Shown here piece after piece: positions 1-7,085 of a stretch of DNA of 64,000 bases (positions within the stretch are counted from its first letter, which is position 1; every line of letters begins with the position of its first letter). The notes beneath the pieces were generated by a model that saw only the letters and a program-made list of their open reading frames with translations, was not told where the DNA came from and searched no databases. This DNA comes from Deltaproteobacteria bacterium (GTDB lineage Bacteria > Bdellovibrionota > JACOXK01), in assembly GCA_016186995.1 (NCBI GenBank), contig JACPKQ010000005.1, positions 6,133-70,132 on the forward strand, written 5' to 3'. The position numbers and the translations under genes are program-made.

Positions 1-11
1 ACTGGGATAGA

Positions 12-821
12 GTGAAGGGTGAGTTGAAAAATGTAAATAAAGCCTCTTTATATACATTCTCACAAATTGACTCTGAGAAAAAAATAAAACAGAGTGCGGT
101 TTATGATTTTAAAGTCTTGACGGATGGCCCACTGTCAGTTTCAGGTTCTCCGACCTTAGATAGTTTTTTAACCCAAGCAAGTTTTGTTAAAAAAGGCGTA
201 AAATTTGTGCTTTCATTAAGACGGATGGTTGTTTCAGGGCAGTCAGAACTTCTTGCTTATTTAAAAGAAAATTTTATTCGGGATTCCAATATCATTAATG
301 ATGATAAAGATTTACTCGCCAAAGTTTCTGATACATTTAACAGTGAAGCTAAAAGTGTAAAATTTAAATTTTTAAAAGCTGATTTGGAAAAAGCCATTCT
401 ATTAGTAGACGATGTTTCAATCGGAAATGCGGTGGATTCCATCATCGCCTATTTCGAACCTTTTTCATGGGAAATGATGCCGCTGAATTTGAGAGATCGA
501 AGTGATTTAGTCGATGGATTAAAAGATGTGATTGTAAGTGCTATGCGTCTTGGCATTCAAGACGTTGAACTTTTGTCCCTTGCAGATCAGTTCTTAAATC
601 CGTCCAAATCTGCATCTCCCTTTAACCCTGAAGGATTTCAAGCACTGAATGCACCAAAAGATACAATCATTAGCAGAAAAAGAGTAAACTTGAGTGAAAT
701 GATGCCAGCGTATTTATCTGCCTTACTCAGCGTGATCGATAAAACGATTTTTGTGGATCTGTATGTTGGGGCCATCAACGGCAAAGTCAAGCAGTGGATA
801 CAAATTGGGAGTGAGTCATGA
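12..821 (+). CDS. Hypothetical protein, 5' end open at window edge
   Basis: The reading frame has no stop between the window edge and the first possible start (GTG at 12), so the gene may begin upstream and this may be only its C-terminal 269 residues. The visible part is mixed alpha/beta and soluble, with no membrane segment and no recognised motif. It ends four bases into the next gene (shared ATGA), which implies translational coupling with the lipoprotein at 818 and a common envelope-related role. No family recognised. Confidence 0.6.
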   Translation: MKGELKNVNKASLYTFSQIDSEKKIKQSAVYDFKVLTDGPLSVSGSPTLDSFLTQASFVKKGVKFVLSLRRMVVSGQSELLAYLKENFIRDSNIINDDKDLLAKVSDTFNSEAKSVKFKFLKADLEKAILLVDDVSIGNAVDSIIAYFEPFSWEMMPLNLRDRSDLVDGLKDVIVSAMRLGIQDVELLSLADQFLNPSKSASPFNPEGFQALNAPKDTIISRKRVNLSEMMPAYLSALLSVIDKTIFVDLYVGAINGKVKQWIQIGSES

Positions 822-1771
822 CAGCTTTCAAAAAAAAAATGGGCTTTTTGATGTTGCTCACATCATTTTGTTTCATCACAGCTTGTAGTAAATATTCCAC
901 GACCAATCATTTGTATCCAGAAATTCAAACTCCTGAATTAAAAATTTATGCGGCGATGCTTGTCATCCACGAATTGCTTCAAGCCAATGGGGGAGCGCAA
1001 TCTTTGTCTCTTACCGTGACTCAATCACAGGAATTGAGTCTTCATCATTATAACAGTGGTGCAAAACCTGCATTTAGTCAAACGTATCCGAGGGTTCACA
1101 GTTGGTTTCATGCCAATGTTGTGACGGTTGACGGAGCAGGTTTGTCTTCTCCTCTCTCCGTTGCAGGACATGCTTGGAGGGAGCAGAGGGGGTATATAGA
1201 TAAGCCCGGCAAATTGGGTGCCCCTGTACATAATCAATCGCAAGCTGGGCTTTTAAGTAGCAATCGATTGTCGGATATTTCAGGCAGTTCTTATTCCAAG
1301 TTGGCGGCGGAGCCCGTTGAATATCTCGATTCTGTCAATTTAAAGAGACATTCGTTTTGGACTCACCATTCGTTTTGGACTCAATATTATGGCCAAGTTC
1401 CTCAAAGTTTAGCGACGGTTACAAAAGGTGTTTTTTATTCACATACCATTGGATTTACAGAACCGACAGCGCCTGTGACCCTGGCTTATTATCCGAATGG
1501 CCCATTCCAGGGAACAATTCCTTCTTATACGGTGGATTCGCTAAAAACGCCGGTTACTCGCATTTTAGACAGTAATGGCCAGCTCTACACAGACACCGCT
1601 GCACGCATGATCGTAGACGGGGCAGTGGATAGTGTGAATAATGAGGTGGTCGCGGTCATTGAGTTCGGCAGCTATCAGTACGGTCGTTTTTTCATTCGAA
1701 ATTTGAACCAAGCGACTTCAATGCTTGAACTCAATTTACTCAGCACTCCTCAGAAGAAAACAACTCCGTAA
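818..1771 (+). CDS. Putative lipoprotein of unknown function
   Basis: 317 residues. The N-terminus has Lys-rich residues, a hydrophobic stretch and a lipobox (ITAC, Cys at about residue 23), so it should be lipidated and held in the outer or inner membrane. The mature part is rich in Ser, Thr and Tyr, with no recognised domain. Residues about 178-189 are a tandem duplication (HSFWTH then HSFWTQ) caused by an 18-bp repeat. The start overlaps the stop of the upstream gene by 4 bp. Function unknown. Confidence 0.75.
   Translation: MTAFKKKMGFLMLLTSFCFITACSKYSTTNHLYPEIQTPELKIYAAMLVIHELLQANGGAQSLSLTVTQSQELSLHHYNSGAKPAFSQTYPRVHSWFHANVVTVDGAGLSSPLSVAGHAWREQRGYIDKPGKLGAPVHNQSQAGLLSSNRLSDISGSSYSKLAAEPVEYLDSVNLKRHSFWTHHSFWTQYYGQVPQSLATVTKGVFYSHTIGFTEPTAPVTLAYYPNGPFQGTIPSYTVDSLKTPVTRILDSNGQLYTDTAARMIVDGAVDSVNNEVVAVIEFGSYQYGRFFIRNLNQATSMLELNLLSTPQKKTTP
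1349..1384. repeat. 18-bp tandem duplication inside a lipoprotein gene
   Basis: The 17-mer at 1349-1365 recurs exactly at 1367-1383 with a period of 18 bp, duplicating six codons in frame. It looks like a recent slippage or microduplication event. Confidence 0.85.
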
Positions 1772-2104
1772 GTCTCTTTCATTAAAATCAGAGTCTGGGA
1801 ACGATCTGCCTAGACTATGAAACGAAGGTTACAGCCTGAGTACCATCCTGTTTTTAAGGGGACAAAATTTTTCTACCCTTCAATAACTGCCTTTTCAGAG
1901 TCGAAGTAGATGCGGAAAATATTTCCTAAAAATCCAAGTCGTTAACTGATTGAGCATTTTGGGACAGCGACAGACTGCAATTCATCTTATTTTTTTGTCG
2001 GAAGAGATTTTTCAGTAGTGCTCCAGAGATAACAAATAACATTTCCTATCGACGCCACTTTCGATTAGGAATTTGACCATTCCTTAATTTTGTTTTTCCT
2101 CTTC
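1772..2104. other. Intergenic region without a supported gene
   Basis: About 330 bp between the lipoprotein gene and the hairpin at 2105. A possible 30-codon ATG frame starts at 1817 but has no ribosome binding site. An imperfect inverted repeat lies near 2046-2072. Nothing else was identified. Confidence 0.4.
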
Positions 2105-2154
2105 AACCTCTTTTTTGTTGTCCATCCTTGGGTGAGACAACAAAAAAGGAGGTT
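2105..2154 (+). promoter_or_regulatory. Hairpin that sequesters the ribosome binding site of the 38-aa ORF
   Basis: The left arm (2105-2122) pairs with the right arm (2136-2154). There is a perfect 12-bp stem (GTTGTC/GACAAC plus six T-A pairs), extended by six more pairs past one bulged G at 2149. The loop is 13 nt (2123-2135). The Shine-Dalgarno AAGGAGG (2146-2152) is wholly inside the right arm, so the folded RNA should block translation of the ORF starting at 2160. No T-tract follows, so it is not a simple terminator. Control by temperature, an antisense RNA or a ligand is inference. Confidence 0.7.
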
Positions 2155-2159
2155 CTCAG

Positions 2160-2276
2160 ATGACAAACAAAACAAATCAAAAGTATCAAATCCCTACTTA
2201 TCTCAAGTGGATAGCGGTATCGGCAGCATGCTTGATCTTAAAGCTCATCATTGATGTCTGCTTTCTGCCGCTGTAA
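2160..2276 (+). CDS. 38-residue hydrophobic peptide
   Basis: An ATG seven bases after a consensus Shine-Dalgarno (AAGGAGG, 2146-2152) opens 38 codons. The product has a polar, basic N-terminus followed by one hydrophobic segment (about residues 17-37, with two Cys), typical of a small single-pass membrane peptide. The strong ribosome site and its enclosure in a hairpin argue that the ORF is real. A terminator-like hairpin follows directly. It could be a toxin-like peptide or a small membrane regulator; no family recognised. Confidence 0.55.
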   Translation: MTNKTNQKYQIPTYLKWIAVSAACLILKLIIDVCFLPL

Positions 2277-2281
2277 TTCAA

Positions 2282-2324
2282 AGGCAGGCTTCGGGGGACT
2301 CAAAGCTCCTGGAGCCTGCTTTTT
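2282..2324 (+). terminator. Rho-independent terminator-like hairpin
   Basis: GCAGGCT (2284-2290) pairs with AGCCTGC (2313-2319) and is followed by a T-tract. It lies 8 bp after the stop of the 38-residue ORF, so it probably ends that transcript. The right arm overlaps a 16-bp sequence (2305-2320) found again at 4741-4756. Confidence 0.5.
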
Positions 2325-2358
2325 ACTGCTCAAATTCTCAATACTAGGTATTATCAAT

Positions 2359-2423
2359 CCATCCACGTAAGGGAATATATCCCTTGCCAGCACGTGTTCG
2401 CATACTATAGCCTGGGCTCCAAA
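2359..2423. repeat. 65-bp direct repeat, left copy
   Basis: Identical over 65 bp to 4761-4825, in the same orientation. It contains a near-palindrome (AAGGGA, 5 nt, TCCCTT). A further shared 16-mer lies upstream of each copy (2305-2320 and 4741-4756) at a different spacing. The two copies bracket the toxin-antitoxin and envelope genes and may mark insertion or cassette boundaries. Confidence 0.85.
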
Positions 2424-2439
2424 CTTTTTTTGCCTTGTC

Positions 2440-2459
2440 ATTCCCGCTTTCGCGGGAAT
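2440..2459. repeat. Short palindromic repeat (ATTCCCGC family)
   Basis: ATTCCCGC, 4-nt loop, GCGGGAAT. This is a member of the dispersed palindromic family found many times in this window, both between and inside genes. Confidence 0.8.
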
Positions 2460-2515
2460 CTATACTGGAGACATAGGTTACACGTCTTACCACTCCCGCA
2501 AAAACGAAAAAGCCA

Positions 2516-2965
2516 TCAAGCGGCTAATTTTTTAGCATCAAATTTTAATGCATACTCTTTCTTAGATGATTTTTCTTCTAGGCTCTCATAAAGATGTGCT
2601 ATTTCTTTTGGTTTAGCATTTAATTGAAAAAGTACATATAAACGAATATCTTTTTCTGTTGCCCAGGCCACATCAGTAGATTTATTTTTTGTTTTTTCCC
2701 ATTTAATAACGCCTGCATGGGTTACATAAAATCGATTAGCGAACTCTGTTAAAGTCATCTCAAAATAATGACGGATAAATTTAATCTCATTTCCAGTTAA
2801 TTTTGCGGGTTTCCAACAAAGTGCTTCCAAAACAATATCAGCTAGAAGATCATAGTTAATATTTGGTGTCCATTTTCCTCGCACTTTTATCATAGGTACA
2901 TTTAAAAGTTGAATGGGGAATCCAAACCCATAATCAATGAATACTTTTTGAATTTTCTTGTCCAT
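2516..2965 (-). CDS. HTH-type antitoxin of a toxin-antitoxin pair
   Basis: 149 residues. The middle (about residues 55-95) resembles a lambda-repressor/Xre-type helix-turn-helix of the kind found in MqsA- and HigA-like antitoxins: a run on LTGNEIKFIR, then LTEFANRF and the recognition stretch HAGVIKWE. The start codon directly follows the stop of the DUF4258 gene (TAA then ATG), with an AGGAGG site just upstream, so the two are translated together. The role as DNA-binding antitoxin and autorepressor is inferred from this arrangement. An operator-like palindrome lies in front of the pair. Confidence 0.65.
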   Translation of the reverse strand: MDKKIQKVFIDYGFGFPIQLLNVPMIKVRGKWTPNINYDLLADIVLEALCWKPAKLTGNEIKFIRHYFEMTLTEFANRFYVTHAGVIKWEKTKNKSTDVAWATEKDIRLYVLFQLNAKPKEIAHLYESLEEKSSKKEYALKFDAKKLAA

Positions 2966-3280
2966 TTATCCTCCTAAATTTAAATCAATGGCTGTGATGA
3001 TAAGTATGTTGTACTCGATGACAATAATAATTCTCAGCTCTCTTCCATCAAGCGTTTTCCCTCGAACTGCATAATCCCAACTGTTATAGGCTTTATCAAA
3101 GGTGTCTTTGCTTTTTTCATGATAGCCTCGTTTTAGTACCTGAACGATTTCCATACGACTAATCTGCCGTTCAAGTTGTCTCTCAAAAGCGTGTCTCGTA
3201 TCCAAGTATCGGCCCTGCTGAAGATAACGATGAACTTCGTTCATCAAGTTAGAAATCTTTGGGGGCCGTTTCACTTTCAT
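2966..3280 (-). CDS. DUF4258-type putative toxin
   Basis: 104 residues. The sequence fits DUF4258: the HAFERQLERQIS segment resembles the family's 'HA..R..eR.is' motif, followed by the WDYAVRG strand and a C-terminal hydrophobic strand. Members are often toxins of two-gene systems, possibly RNA-targeting; activity here is untested. The gene precedes and abuts the HTH gene. The promoter seen at 3281-3309 would start transcription within the first codons, so the Met at residue 13 (3244) may be the true start. The DUF4258 core lies after that residue. Confidence 0.65.
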   Translation of the reverse strand: MKVKRPPKISNLMNEVHRYLQQGRYLDTRHAFERQLERQISRMEIVQVLKRGYHEKSKDTFDKAYNSWDYAVRGKTLDGRELRIIIVIEYNILIITAIDLNLGG

Positions 3281-3309
3281 AATGTAACTCAGTTACAATT
3301 ATGTGTCAA
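3281..3309 (-). promoter_or_regulatory. Toxin-antitoxin promoter with embedded operator palindrome
   Basis: On the minus strand TTGACA (3304-3309), a 17-bp spacer and TACATT (3281-3286) form a sigma70-type promoter. A palindrome with 7-bp arms, TGTAACT-C-AGTTACA (3283-3297), spans the -10 and part of the spacer, as expected for autoregulation by the HTH antitoxin. The operator role is inference. Confidence 0.6.
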
Positions 3310-3440
3310 GGCGTTTCCTTATTTCAGGTTATACATTTTTCACGCCAACCCAAAACATCAAAAATAGTTAGGAAAAACAAACCTAAGATCAATAGGTTGC
3401 CATAATTATTCTTACTAACGTTCTCTTAAACTTCAGATGG

Positions 3441-3449
3441 TGATATAAT
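3441..3449 (+). promoter_or_regulatory. Extended -10 promoter for the small lipoprotein gene
   Basis: TGATATAAT gives a consensus extended -10 (TG, one base, TATAAT at 3444-3449). A Shine-Dalgarno-like AAAGGGG and the ATG at 3473 follow. No good -35 is visible, which is normal for extended -10 promoters. Confidence 0.5.
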
Positions 3450-3472
3450 ACAGACAAAGGGGATGTCCTCCC

Positions 3473-3673
3473 ATGAAATTCTTAAAAATTAGTATTATTA
3501 GTATATTCATTCTATCCCTATTTTCTTGTAGTAGCAGAGATATTCCATCACCACGTGCTACACTTCCACAACCTTTAACGGAAACGGAGATCCAAAAACT
3601 AATAGACCTTGAACAGCGTGCACGTGATTTGGAACAAAGATTCATTCAATTAGAAAATGAGGTGTCTCAATGA
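3473..3673 (+). CDS. Small coiled-coil lipoprotein
   Basis: 66 residues. A signal peptide ends in a lipobox (LFSC, Cys at about residue 19). It is followed by a Pro-rich linker and a heptad-like helix (IQKLIDLEQRARDLEQRF) that probably forms a coiled coil. The 3' end overlaps the next gene by 17 bp. A similar leucine/glutamate helix occurs in the next protein, so the two may associate at the envelope. Function unknown. Confidence 0.65.
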   Translation: MKFLKISIISIFILSLFSCSSRDIPSPRATLPQPLTETEIQKLIDLEQRARDLEQRFIQLENEVSQ

Positions 3674-4472
3674 TAGAAAAAAAACCAATATCTTTCATTC
3701 TAGCTGGTTAACAGTAATTATTGTTGCAATAATTATAATGTTTATTCCAAAATTTATTCTATCTCACTCAGGTCGAACAGATAGCAGCGGATGTCATACT
3801 AATAGAACAATAGGAGAATATCACTGTCATAATGCACCAAGTGTTACTCCGCCTCCAGCAGCAGAACGAGTTCCGCCAGCCCCAGAGACTGTTCCGGCTA
3901 TAGAATCTTCTCCAGAATCTCCACCACCAGTAAAATTTTCTCCTGAACAAAGATTATTACGATTGGAACAGCTCCTTGACAGATTAGAACAGAAATTACC
4001 TGAACTTGAAAAGTGTCTCTCTAAAACTTCAAAAATAATAATTGATAAATCGACAATAAATGCATTTCATAATGATTATAGACGTGATCCAGGCCTAACT
4101 ATTGACAATAATAGAGGCACTTTTTGGCATTCAGACAATATGACCGGTGGTGAAAGAAAATGGCTTGCCTATGAATTTCCTGAAACTATTACGATTTCTG
4201 CTATTGAATTAATTAATGATTATGTAAATTTCTATGCCATGGGTGAGTTAAAGATTATAATATCTCAAGATTCAACAAATGGAGAAGATGGGACTTGGAC
4301 AATCATAAAACAAATCCCTGGCGACACAGACTTTCCCAATGGCGAAAGTAAGATCATTTTTGATTCACTAGTTTCTGCGAAGTGGGTAAAACTTGAAATG
4401 ACATTTCAAGGTCGTGGTGCTCATGGCAGTACGCCAGCATTTTATCTATCTGAAATTAATTTCTTTAAATAA
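3657..4472 (+). CDS. Membrane-anchored protein with YHYH-like motif and discoidin-like domain
   Basis: 271 residues. In order: an N-terminal membrane anchor or signal (about residues 17-36); a short Cys/His segment (SSGCHTNRTIGEYHCHN) typical of YHYH-domain proteins; a Pro/Glu-rich linker; a coiled-coil helix (about 98-118); and a C-terminal beta-rich domain (about 130-271) like an F5/8 type C (discoidin) carbohydrate-binding domain. The start is uncertain: an ATG at 3670 in another frame forms a typical ATGA overlap with the upstream stop but hits a stop after 13 codons, so a 5' frameshift is possible. Likely a surface-binding protein. Confidence 0.55.
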   Translation: MRCLNDRKKTNIFHSSWLTVIIVAIIIMFIPKFILSHSGRTDSSGCHTNRTIGEYHCHNAPSVTPPPAAERVPPAPETVPAIESSPESPPPVKFSPEQRLLRLEQLLDRLEQKLPELEKCLSKTSKIIIDKSTINAFHNDYRRDPGLTIDNNRGTFWHSDNMTGGERKWLAYEFPETITISAIELINDYVNFYAMGELKIIISQDSTNGEDGTWTIIKQIPGDTDFPNGESKIIFDSLVSAKWVKLEMTFQGRGAHGSTPAFYLSEINFFK

Positions 4473-4760
4473 TCGGAGGGATTCGGCGTTACTTGCAATA
4501 ACAGAAGTTGGCGTACGTTCAACACCTCATTGGATAGAAAAGTGCATTTGAAGTTGGCTTTGGGATATTTAAGATTGACGTATCACTACGTTACTCATGT
4601 TTTGAAAATACCAACAGTGTAGTTGGTACAAATACTGGGGAGCAGTCATTCATCGATACCTAATGAACTGATGGTAAAAAAATGTTGGAGTTTTACAAGA
4701 AGTCTATTACCCATCCTTGGTATTAATCAATATCCTCAAGGCTCCTGGAGCCTGCTCGGG

Positions 4761-4825
4761 CCATCCACGTAAGGGAATATATCCCTTGCCAGCACGTGTT
4801 CGCATACTATAGCCTGGGCTCCAAA
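4761..4825. repeat. 65-bp direct repeat, right copy
   Basis: Identical to 2359-2423 and ending 7 bp from the truA stop codon. The rest of the gap 4473-4760 holds the shared 16-mer (4741-4756) and no supported gene. Confidence 0.85.
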
Positions 4826-4831
4826 TATTTT

Positions 4832-5587
4832 TTAAAAGTAAAAAATTTTCTTCAAACTCAAGCCACAGGCTGGGGCTGTAGGGCCTCGAATCATATGAGC
4901 AGGATTTATCTGACCACTACCGACAAGATACATAGCACCCACAATGTTTCGAATCATATGTTTTAAAAATCCTGTTCCTTGAATTTTAAAAACAAGAAAA
5001 TCTTCTTCTTGTCTCCACGCAGCTTCTAGAATAGTTCGAAAAGTTGTTTTGGTACGACTGCCACTTGTTTGAAATAATCTAAAGTCATGTTCTCCTATTA
5101 AATATCCGCAAGCTTCATTCATGAGTAAAATATTTAATTTTTTAGGTCTCCACCAAGACATTGTTTTATCTTTCTTAGTTGGATTTTTTCCATTAAAAAT
5201 AGAGTACTCATAAAGTTTTGACACAGAGTCTTCCCGGGCGTGGAAACTATCTTGAACCTCTTCTGCCATAACAATACGAATATCTTCTGGTAAATATGAA
5301 TTTATTTTTTGAACACAACTATTCAAGGGACGGAACGCAGGGCTTCCTGGATTCCAGCTTGTGCCTACGGCTGTAGGCTGGAATGACGGAGGTGGTGTAA
5401 AATGAGCAACTTGGCCTTCTGCATGAACACCCGCATCTGTTCGAGAAGCCCCATAAATAATCACCTTTTGATGAAATATTTTATAAAGTGCTTCTTCTAT
5501 TTTTCTCTGTATTGTGGGGCGTGTTTTCTGCCTTTGCCAGCCTAAATATTTGGCTCCATTATATTTTATAGTGAGTTTTATTTTCAT
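4832..5587 (-). CDS. truA: tRNA pseudouridine(38-40) synthase TruA
   Basis: 251 residues. Converts U38-U40 of the tRNA anticodon arm to pseudouridine in the cytoplasm. The catalytic Asp sits in the conserved ASRTDAGVHAEG motif (about residues 47-58), and the ends (N-terminal KYNGAKYLGWQRQ, C-terminal HMIRNIVGAM) fit the family. About 20 residues (roughly 68-86) are encoded by a palindromic repeat inserted in frame, which explains a segment absent from typical TruA. The gene ends next to the 65-bp direct repeat and faces tRNA-Lys. Confidence 0.93.
   Translation of the reverse strand: MKIKLTIKYNGAKYLGWQRQKTRPTIQRKIEEALYKIFHQKVIIYGASRTDAGVHAEGQVAHFTPPPSFQPTAVGTSWNPGSPAFRPLNSCVQKINSYLPEDIRIVMAEEVQDSFHAREDSVSKLYEYSIFNGKNPTKKDKTMSWWRPKKLNILLMNEACGYLIGEHDFRLFQTSGSRTKTTFRTILEAAWRQEEDFLVFKIQGTGFLKHMIRNIVGAMYLVGSGQINPAHMIRGPTAPACGLSLKKIFYF
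5346..5389. repeat. Palindromic repeat inserted inside truA
   Basis: ATTCCAGC (5351-5358) and GCTGGAAT (5377-5384) flank an 18-nt loop, with the usual TGACGG tail. It is translated in frame within TruA and belongs to the same subfamily as 7846-7879. Confidence 0.85.
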
Positions 5588-5659
5588 ACAATCCTTGTTA
5601 TTTTTCTCTTACTTATTTTAATTTTTTGCGATATACAAGAGAGACCTTTAGAAATATGT

Positions 5660-5735
<76 letters not shown>

Positions 5736-5765
5736 CTTATTTCTCCCCCAAATAGGCTTATTTCC

Positions 5766-7046
5766 ATGTTTTATGATGTTATCATTATCGGTGGTGGTGC
5801 AGCAGGCCTTATGTGCGCCATTCAGGCTGGGTACAGAAAAAGAAAAGTACTTTTGATCGACCATGCAAAAAAATTGGGAGGGAAAATCCTCATTTCAGGC
5901 GGAGGTCGGTGCAACTTTACAAATAAAGGCGCAACACCCAAAAATTATGTTTCGCACAATCCCCATTTTTTTAAATCAGCCCTTTCCAGATATACGCCTT
6001 ATGATTTCATAGAACTTGTCAAAAAATATAATATTTCATTTTATGAAAAAAAATGGGGCCAACTTTTTTGTACACACTCAGCACGCCCACTTCTTAATAT
6101 GCTTCTTTCGGAAGCTCACAAAGCCAATGTAGAAAATTTACTCGATTGTAAAATAAAAAAAATTTCAGTTATCCGTCATTGCGAGGAGTCGAAGACGACG
6201 CGGCAATCCCATCGTGATAGCGATGAGATCACCACGGGTTCTTTCAGAACCCTCGTGATGACAGCAAAGGATGACAATGAAAAATTTGAAATAGAAACAA
6301 CCCAAAAAAAATTGAGTTGCTCTTCGCTTGTTATTGCTACAGGTGGTCTTTCTATACCTAAATTAGGAGCAAGTGGTTTTGGTTATAATCTTGCAAAACA
6401 ATTTGGTTTAAGCATTGTTCAAACTTATCCAGCTTTAGATGGATTCATTTTAAACCCTCAAGAAATCAATTTTTTTGGAAAGTTGGCCGGCATTTCTTTG
6501 GATTGCATGCTTACTTGTAATGGAGAAAAATTTAGAGAAAATATACTTTTTACACACAAAGGTTTAAGCGGCCCTGCTGCGCTTCAAGCCTCTCTTTATT
6601 GGAACGAAGGAGATTCCATTTTTATTAATCTTCTTCCAGAACTTAATGGTTATGAGTGGCTTTTACAAAGAAAAAATCAGGGTGAACGTTTTAAAATCAA
6701 AAATATTTTAAAAGAAAAACTTCCCCACCACTTTGTTGATCATTTTTGCTTGAAATATTTTCAAAGTGAAAAATCACTAAATGAAATCAAAAATCAAGAT
6801 CTTAAAAATCTTTCAAAAATTATTCATGCCTGGGAAATAAAACCCTTGAGTACCGTTGGATACCATAAAGCTGAAGTAACCAGAGGGGGCGTTGATACCC
6901 ATGAGCTTTCTTCAAAAACTCTTGAAAGCACAAAAGTAAAAGGGCTTTATTTTATTGGTGAAGTTGTCGATGTTACAGGGCAATTAGGTGGTTATAACTT
7001 CCAATGGGCCTGGGCTTCAGGCTGGGCTGCTGGACAAGTCGTTTAA
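5766..7046 (+). CDS. BaiN/HI0933-family FAD-dependent oxidoreductase
   Basis: 426 residues. The N-terminus has a dinucleotide-binding motif (IIIGGGAAGLMCA). It is followed by the family motifs GGKILISGGGRCNFTN and, at the C-terminus, the FAD-contacting GGYNFQWAWASG. The family contains soluble flavoproteins of mostly unknown substrate (BaiN, YhiN, HI0933). Residues about 137-171 (from IRHCEESK) come from a palindromic repeat inserted in frame. It lies immediately downstream of tRNA-Lys. Confidence 0.88.
   Translation: MFYDVIIIGGGAAGLMCAIQAGYRKRKVLLIDHAKKLGGKILISGGGRCNFTNKGATPKNYVSHNPHFFKSALSRYTPYDFIELVKKYNISFYEKKWGQLFCTHSARPLLNMLLSEAHKANVENLLDCKIKKISVIRHCEESKTTRQSHRDSDEITTGSFRTLVMTAKDDNEKFEIETTQKKLSCSSLVIATGGLSIPKLGASGFGYNLAKQFGLSIVQTYPALDGFILNPQEINFFGKLAGISLDCMLTCNGEKFRENILFTHKGLSGPAALQASLYWNEGDSIFINLLPELNGYEWLLQRKNQGERFKIKNILKEKLPHHFVDHFCLKYFQSEKSLNEIKNQDLKNLSKIIHAWEIKPLSTVGYHKAEVTRGGVDTHELSSKTLESTKVKGLYFIGEVVDVTGQLGGYNFQWAWASGWAAGQVV
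6174..6274. repeat. Palindromic repeat inserted inside the BaiN-like gene
   Basis: About 100 bp beginning GTCATTGCGAGGAG and ending CTCGTGATGACAG, with internal inverted segments. It is read through in frame, adding about 34 residues. Related to the copies at 11065-11145 (purL) and 47142-47184 (M16 peptidase). Confidence 0.85.
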
Positions 7047-7085
7047 GAAGAAAAAAAATCAGGCAAAAGTTCGAAGATCCAGTAT

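Noticed and set aside
1817-1909. 30-codon ORF in the first intergenic gap
   Set aside because: No ribosome binding site and no recognisable product.
2238-2441. 67-codon minus-strand ORF over the left direct repeat
   Set aside because: It consists of repeat and terminator sequence with no ribosome site.
2305-4825. Integron-type attC sites
   Set aside because: The 65-bp repeats lack the RYYYAAC/GTTRRRY core pair and no integrase is present; called direct repeats only.
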